Source of the DNA: Desulfobulbaceae bacterium
GTDB taxonomy: Bacteria; Desulfobacterota; Desulfobulbia; Desulfobulbales; Desulfobulbaceae
Reading direction: 5' to 3'
NCBI GenBank assembly: GCA_030633145.1
Contig: DAOVTM010000149.1
Span: 1 to 9,106, forward strand
Length of the DNA stretch: 9,106 nucleotides
Each line of letters starts with the position of its first letter. Position 1 is the stretch's first letter. A program made the translations under genes and the position numbers. Shown one piece after another: positions 5,624-9,106 of the stretch. A model generated the notes under the pieces. That model did no database searches, had not been told where the DNA came from, and worked only from the letters and a program-made list of their open reading frames with translations.

Positions 5624-5733
5624 TTCTCTAATTTATTGTATTAAAGAGCATTCTAGCGTCATAATGCCATGATGTCAATATCTACTTCGCTACAATTCAT
5701 CAACCTCCTTTGATTACTGCTTCAAAATAACCA

Positions 5734-6606
5734 TCACCCCATCCGCTGACAGAGCAGGCCACCAATAATCAGGAACAAGCCGATAAAGGTTGCAGGCAGG
5801 ATATCCTCGCCGAGCAGGAAGTAAATAAATACCAGAGAGAGAAAAGGGGAGAGAAAAATCAGGTTGCTGATCCGGGCGGTATTGTCGGTCATCTTCATGG
5901 CCAGCAGCCAGAGAACAAAGCAGATCCCCATCTCAAAAATCCCCACATAGGCTGCACCGAACAGGCCAGCTACCGCCGGAAACCGGGGACTGGAAAACAG
6001 CAGATAATAGAGCAAAATCAGAGGCAGGCTACAGAGAAAGTTGACAAACAGTCCCACCACCGGATCACGCTTGTCACGGGTATTGTAAATCCAGTACAAG
6101 GCCCAGATTACAGTGGAGGCCAGAGCCAGCAGGACACCGGTCAGGTCAGTGAATTCCATCTTCAGGGGATGTCCTTTGGTGGAGATAATCACCACCCCGC
6201 AATAACTGATAACAAGGGCCAGCCATTGATAGCGGCTTATCTTCTGCTTGAGCAGCGGTACAGAGAGCAGGGACAAAGTAATGGCCCAAGTGTAGTTGAT
6301 CGGCTGCGCCTGCTGGGCTGGAAGACGGTCATAGGCTCCAAACAGGAGCAGATAATAGAGAAAGGGATTCAGACTTCCGAGAAAAAGAGAGAGCAGCAGC
6401 TCCCTGCCCGAGCATTGCAAGACGAGTTTAAATCTGCCCTGTACCCCAAGGATGCCTCCAATCACCATGGTGGAAAAGAAACTGGAATAGAGCAGGAGTT
6501 CAATGGGACTCAGGTAACGGAGGGAGAGCTTGAATGCGGTGGCCACAGTGGACCAGAGCAGAACCGCACAAAGGGCAAAAAAAAGAGCCTGTCGCTGCCT
6601 GTTCAC
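5734..6606 (-). CDS. DMT-superfamily (EamA) inner-membrane transporter, second copy type
   Basis: A 290-residue integral membrane protein of the drug/metabolite transporter superfamily with two EamA repeats and about ten helices. It opens with ALCAVLLWSTVATAFKLSLR as helix 1. It carries RLPAQQAQPINYTW in the first half, a helix that starts GVLLALASTVIWALYWIYNT in the second, and ends FLLGEDILPATFIGLFLIIG before a short tail. The QPINYTW segment and LLGE motif place it in a different subgroup from the exporter at 3347-4318; sequence similarity between the two is low by eye. Substrate unknown; small-metabolite efflux is the family default. The start is a GTG (6604-6606) with no clear Shine-Dalgarno sequence, and no ATG follows before helix 2. 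Only 11 bases separate it from the MITE-like element upstream, which has probably replaced its original leader. Confidence 0.9.
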   Translation of the reverse strand: MNRQRQALFFALCAVLLWSTVATAFKLSLRYLSPIELLLYSSFFSTMVIGGILGVQGRFKLVLQCSGRELLLSLFLGSLNPFLYYLLLFGAYDRLPAQQAQPINYTWAITLSLLSVPLLKQKISRYQWLALVISYCGVVIISTKGHPLKMEFTDLTGVLLALASTVIWALYWIYNTRDKRDPVVGLFVNFLCSLPLILLYYLLFSSPRFPAVAGLFGAAYVGIFEMGICFVLWLLAMKMTDNTARISNLIFLSPFLSLVFIYFLLGEDILPATFIGLFLIIGGLLCQRMG

Positions 6607-6617
6607 CTCTGAGCCTG

Positions 6618-6827
6618 CAATGGAATACTTTTATGAAGAATTTTGGCATCCTTCATTTCAGGTGAAAAGTAGTTGACACTTTTGGCAATACCTTGTTCCC
6701 ACAAGTTCCTTGTTCCCAAGCTGGAGCTTTTCCTTGTTCCCAAGCTCCAGCTTGGGAACCAGATTGTGCGAAAAGTGTCAACTGACAAATGAAGGATGCC
6801 AGAATTTTTATGGAAAACTTCAATGGA
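6618..6827. mobile_element. MITE-like nested inverted-repeat element flanked by CAATGGA
   Basis: A non-coding element (6625-6820, 196 bp) lies between two 7-bp direct repeats CAATGGA (6618-6624 and 6821-6827). Long inverted repeats run inward. The outer pair, AATTYTGGCATCCTTCATTT, is at 6639-6658 and the complement of 6787-6806 (19/20). The inner pair, AGTTGACACTTTT, is perfect at 6671-6683 and 6771-6783. The outermost 14 bases of each end pair poorly, so the termini are less certain than for the 3014-3263 element. The centre contains GTTCCCA palindromes. It fills the gap between the ABC ATPase and the EamA gene, and its right end overlaps the ATPase stop codon. A 61-codon frame here is repeat-encoded and not a gene. 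Confidence 0.6.
6736..6759. repeat. GTTCCCA-type palindrome at the core of the element
   Basis: GTTCCCAAGCT (6736-6746) and its exact complement (6749-6759) flank CC. Partial copies of the left half, with GTTCCCA, occur at 6694-6700 and 6712-6728. It shares the GTTCCCA/TGGGAAC ends with the palindromes at 807-832 and 907-934, but has AAGCT in place of CGCT in the arm. Confidence 0.75.
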
Positions 6828-7545
6828 GGACTTTACTTAAAAACTTCCTGGTAGTCTCCTGACAGGGGTTGGAGATAACCTGTTCCGGGGAGCCGATCTC
6901 CTCAATAATGCCCTGGTGAAAAAAGGCCACCTTGTCGGAAACCTCGCGGGCAAAACCGATCTCATGGGTGACGCAGATCATGGTCATGCCGTCGTCACGG
7001 AGCATACGCAGGGTGTCCAGCACCTCGCCCACCAGTTCAGGGTCAAGGGCCGAGGTAACCTCATCAAAGAGCATATAATCGGGCTTCATTGCCAGGGCAC
7101 GGGCAATGGCCAGCCGCTGCTGCTGCCCACCTGACATCCGGGAGGGGTATTCATCAAATTTGTCTCCCAGCCCCACATGGGTAAGCTCCTGCCGGGCGAC
7201 CTCCGTGGCCTCCTTTTTGCTTTTTTTAAGGACGATTCGTGGAGCCAGGGCAGCATTTTCGAGGACAGTGAGATGAGGAAAGGAGTTCCACTGTTGGAAG
7301 ACCATGCCCAGTTTCTGACGCAACCTGTCCTGGTTGGTGGCTTTGGCATGGACATCGACCTCGTCAACAACGATCTTGCCCTGCTGAATATCCTCAATAC
7401 CGTTTATACAGTACAGCAGGGTGGATTTACCACTGCCACTGCCGCCGATAACACTGACAACCTCGCCCTTCTTGACCTCCAGGTCGATCCCTTTCAAGAC
7501 CTCCAGATCGCCAAAAGATTTATGTACATCGCATATTTCAATCAT
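6820..7545 (-). CDS. Polar amino acid ABC transporter ATP-binding protein (GlnQ/ArtP type)
   Basis: This 241-residue cytoplasmic ATPase powers uptake by the adjacent permeases. Motifs in order: aromatic F11 in SFGDLEVL, Walker A GGSGSGKST (34-42), Q-loop MVFQQWNSFP (81-90), signature MSGGQQQR (137-144), Walker B YMLFDE with D161 and E162, D-loop SALD (165-168), and switch histidine H194 in CVTHE. The QQWNSFPHLTVLEN stretch and ending FLSKVLH are typical of the polar amino acid (PAAT) subfamily. Length is normal. The ATG (7543-7545) shares ATGA with the permease stop, so translation is probably coupled. Which amino acid is carried cannot be read from the sequence. The final TGA overlaps the boundary of the inserted repeat element. 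Confidence 0.96.
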   Translation of the reverse strand: MIEICDVHKSFGDLEVLKGIDLEVKKGEVVSVIGGSGSGKSTLLYCINGIEDIQQGKIVVDEVDVHAKATNQDRLRQKLGMVFQQWNSFPHLTVLENAALAPRIVLKKSKKEATEVARQELTHVGLGDKFDEYPSRMSGGQQQRLAIARALAMKPDYMLFDEVTSALDPELVGEVLDTLRMLRDDGMTMICVTHEIGFAREVSDKVAFFHQGIIEEIGSPEQVISNPCQETTRKFLSKVLH

Positions 7546-8195
7546 GAAACCATTTTCCCTTCCACACGCTTACCGTACAGAGAGAGCGGATAGGATATCA
7601 AAAAGTAAAAGAAACCAACCCCGATAAGGATCTGCAAGGGCTGCTGAGTGCGGGAGATAAGCTGTTCCGAAGTGCGCAGCAGCTCCATATAACCGATCAC
7701 CGAAACCAGGGCCGAGTCCTTGATAACACTCAAGGCAACCCCGAGCCAGGAGGGAAAAACCGCCCGCATCCCAATGGGCAGCCGGATATACCTGACTGTC
7801 TGCCAGTAGGTTAGACCCAGGGAGCGGGCTGCGACCTGCATGGGTTGTTGCACGCTTTCAAAGCCGCCGCGAAAGACCTCGCTCATAAAGGCCATGGTGT
7901 AAAGGGACAGGACAATGGAACCGGCAACAAAGGGATCCAGAGGATGGCCGGTGGCACCAATATAGGTGGAAAAGAGGATCAACTGAATGATAAGCGGCAC
8001 ACTGCGCAACACATCCAGGCCTCCCCCCATCAGGACATTGGTGAAACGGTTGCTCTCTGCCCGCAAAAATCCTACCATCAGCCCCAGGATGGTGCCGATG
8101 ATGATTGCCACTGTCGAGATATAGATCGTGTTGAGAATCCCGGTAAGGATAAAGGGGGCATCGTGCCAGGACAGAGGGGTGAAAAAAGAACCCAT
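7542..8195 (-). CDS. Polar amino acid ABC transporter permease (second in operon)
   Basis: A 217-residue inner-membrane permease of the His/Glu/Gln/Arg (PAAT) type. It has an N-terminal segment PFILTGILNTIYISTVAIII, the conserved LRSVPLIIQL near residues 63-72, FRGGFESV (108-115), and the cytoplasmic EAA loop VAARSLGLTYWQTVRYIRLP (121-140) that docks on the ATPase. The open frame extends upstream to 8393, but those 66 extra residues overlap the preceding permease and look like out-of-frame readthrough. The ATG at 8193-8195 has AGGGGGG seven bases before it and overlaps the upstream TGA by one base (TGATG). It would pair with the permease encoded upstream as a heterodimer. Confidence 0.94.
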   Translation of the reverse strand: MGSFFTPLSWHDAPFILTGILNTIYISTVAIIIGTILGLMVGFLRAESNRFTNVLMGGGLDVLRSVPLIIQLILFSTYIGATGHPLDPFVAGSIVLSLYTMAFMSEVFRGGFESVQQPMQVAARSLGLTYWQTVRYIRLPIGMRAVFPSWLGVALSVIKDSALVSVIGYMELLRTSEQLISRTQQPLQILIGVGFFYFLISYPLSLYGKRVEGKMVS

Positions 8196-8860
8196 CAGAC
8201 ATCCCCCCTGAAGACTCTCCCGGCAATGAGCGAGGCCGCAAAGAGGACAAACCGGGTAATGATAAAATACATGACTGCGGCCACAATAAAGAACTCCAGG
8301 GTTCGAAAGGAGAGGGACTGGAGCCGCTGAGTCTCGCCGGAAAGCTCGTTCATCCCCACCAGGATACCCAGTGAACTCATCAGAATCGACCACACAAACT
8401 GGTTGGTCATGGGATGATAAATCCGCCGAAACATCTGGGGCAGGATGATATACATGTAGGCCTGCATGCTGGTCATGCCCAGTGATTTCGAGGCATGGTA
8501 CTGGGTTGGGGGAATGGACTGAAAACCGCCCCGGAAGGTCTCGGTCAGGTAACCAGCATTAACAAAGACCAGGGCGCTGAGAACGGCAAAATAAGGGCTT
8601 AAATGGATACCAAAGGCCCCCAGGCCAAAATAGGCCATATAAATGTGAAAGAGGGCCGGGGTATTCCTGGCAATCTCCACCCAGATGGTTGCGGGCAGGG
8701 AGATTTTTTTGGAATCAGACATCCTGGCAATGGCCAGGAGTACGGCGATGACAATGCCTAACAACATGGACAGCACTGAAACGTGCAAGGTCACAAAGGC
8801 CCCATGCAATAGCTGGGGCATCTTTGCAAAAACTATATTCCAGTGAAACACATAGTCCAT
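8195..8860 (-). CDS. Polar amino acid ABC transporter permease (first in operon)
   Basis: A 221-residue inner-membrane permease of the same PAAT family. Visible features are LLHGAFVTLHVSVLSMLLGI in the first helix region, the conserved EIARNTPALFHIYMAYFGLG, TETFRGGFQSIP, and an EAA-type loop HASKSLGMTSMQAYMYIILP. In the EAA loop the usual second alanine is serine, as often seen in one of the two partners. Helices near the C-terminus include FFIVAAVMYFIITRFVLFAA. The ATG at 8858-8860 has GAGAG about seven bases upstream, and the gene lies 43 bp after the binding-protein stop. The pair binding protein-permease-permease-ATPase is a standard gene order for this importer class. Confidence 0.94.
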   Translation of the reverse strand: MDYVFHWNIVFAKMPQLLHGAFVTLHVSVLSMLLGIVIAVLLAIARMSDSKKISLPATIWVEIARNTPALFHIYMAYFGLGAFGIHLSPYFAVLSALVFVNAGYLTETFRGGFQSIPPTQYHASKSLGMTSMQAYMYIILPQMFRRIYHPMTNQFVWSILMSSLGILVGMNELSGETQRLQSLSFRTLEFFIVAAVMYFIITRFVLFAASLIAGRVFRGDV

Positions 8861-8903
8861 ATAACGCTCTCAACTCTGTTAGGAACAGTTACCCCAAAAC
8901 GAT

Positions 8904-9106
8904 TTACCTGTTGTCCCTGAGCGACTGAATCAGGTCAGCGGGTGCGTCAGTGCCAAAATGTTTGTTGTAACGCTCGTTCATCTTGCCGTCCCTGATCTGG
9001 TGAACCAGAAAGAGGTTGAGGTAATCAATCCAGGCCAGCTCGCTTCGCTTGGCAATGATGCCAACAACATCGTCATAATTCGGCACAAAGGGACCTGCCA
9101 CAAAGT
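8904..9106 (-). CDS. Extracellular solute-binding protein, family 3, C-terminal fragment (5' end off the window)
   Basis: Only about the last 67 residues are present. They read FVAGPFVPNYDDVVGIIAKR, then SELAWIDYLNLFLVHQIRDG, then KMNERYNKHFGTDAPADL, with the frame open through the right edge. The pattern of a final lobe returning to W-hydrophobic-hydrophobic-Y-L-N and a helix ending in YNKHFG is characteristic of amino acid binding proteins of the PAAT/SBP_bac_3 type. Its position first in the operon supports this. The mature protein would be periplasmic and deliver substrate to the permeases. Ligand-contact residues lie mostly outside the window, so specificity cannot be judged. The GTG at 9099-9101 is internal and not a start. 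Confidence 0.88.
   Translation of the reverse strand, partial: FVAGPFVPNYDDVVGIIAKRSELAWIDYLNLFLVHQIRDGKMNERYNKHFGTDAPADLIQSLRDNR

Larger units (their letters stand above)
5249..5733. other. 485-bp intergenic region with remnant and repeats, no intact gene
   Basis: The stretch is AT-rich and has no convincing intact ORF. It holds the phosphoesterase ribosome binding site (5251-5256), a frameshifted remnant between 12-bp inverted repeats (5290-5565), a 16-bp tandem duplication (5592-5623), and a 13-codon minus-strand ORF (5659-5700) with a strong Shine-Dalgarno sequence. The rest, about 5624-5658 and 5701-5733, shows nothing I can name. Confidence 0.7.

Noticed and set aside
6603..6788. 61-codon minus-strand ORF containing FPSWSLGTR
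   Set aside because: It lies wholly in the inverted-repeat element and its GTTCCCA palindromes; such repeats often yield spurious peptides.
8196..8393. 66-residue N-terminal extension of the second permease
   Set aside because: It lies within the first permease in another frame, has low-complexity Cys/His/Pro composition, and the ATG at 8195 has a better ribosome site and the usual family length.

Overview
The window looks like an accessory stretch of a Gram-negative chromosome. An outer-membrane phospholipase A and a periplasmic binding-protein transporter both require an outer membrane. GC is mixed: about 55-58% in sampled lines of the ABC operon, and far lower in parts of the phosphoesterase gene. 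The intergenic gaps carry GTTCCCA...TGGGAAC palindromes of a kind I associate with repeat-rich sulfur-cycle bacteria (Desulfobulbales, Thiotrichales). That taxonomic impression comes from memory; the sequence alone does not fix it.

Layout. Positions 1-693 (+) are the C-terminal half of glycerol kinase, the only plus-strand gene. Positions 694-1003 are a convergent gap filled with palindromic repeats. All remaining genes are on the minus strand: a class I SAM methyltransferase (1004-1684), phospholipase A pldA (1865-2857), a DMT/EamA exporter (3347-4318), a calcineurin-like metallophosphoesterase (4433-5245), a second EamA exporter (5734-6606), and a polar amino acid ABC operon entering from the right edge. 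That operon runs binding protein (partial), permease, permease, ATPase over 9106-6820, with 1-nt and 4-nt overlaps joining the last three genes.

The metabolic genes are ordinary. The ABC operon is one uptake unit. The other genes are single units with separate jobs: glycerol phosphorylation, envelope lipid turnover, small-metabolite export, phosphoester hydrolysis and methylation. I see no sign that they form a joint pathway.

The unusual content is in the gaps. A 250-bp MITE-like element (3014-3263) has 23-bp terminal inverted repeats (21/23 identical) and an 8-bp direct duplication on each side. Inside it, a 27-nt module splits two palindromes at exactly the same internal position. A second MITE-like element (6625-6820, flanked by CAATGGA) sits between the ABC ATPase and the second EamA gene and overlaps the ATPase stop codon. 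The 5249-5733 gap holds a frameshifted gene remnant bounded by 12-bp inverted repeats, plus a 16-bp tandem duplication. pldA carries a perfect 30-bp palindrome across its predicted signal-peptidase site. I found no CRISPR array, tRNA, rRNA, phage gene or recognisable defence system.
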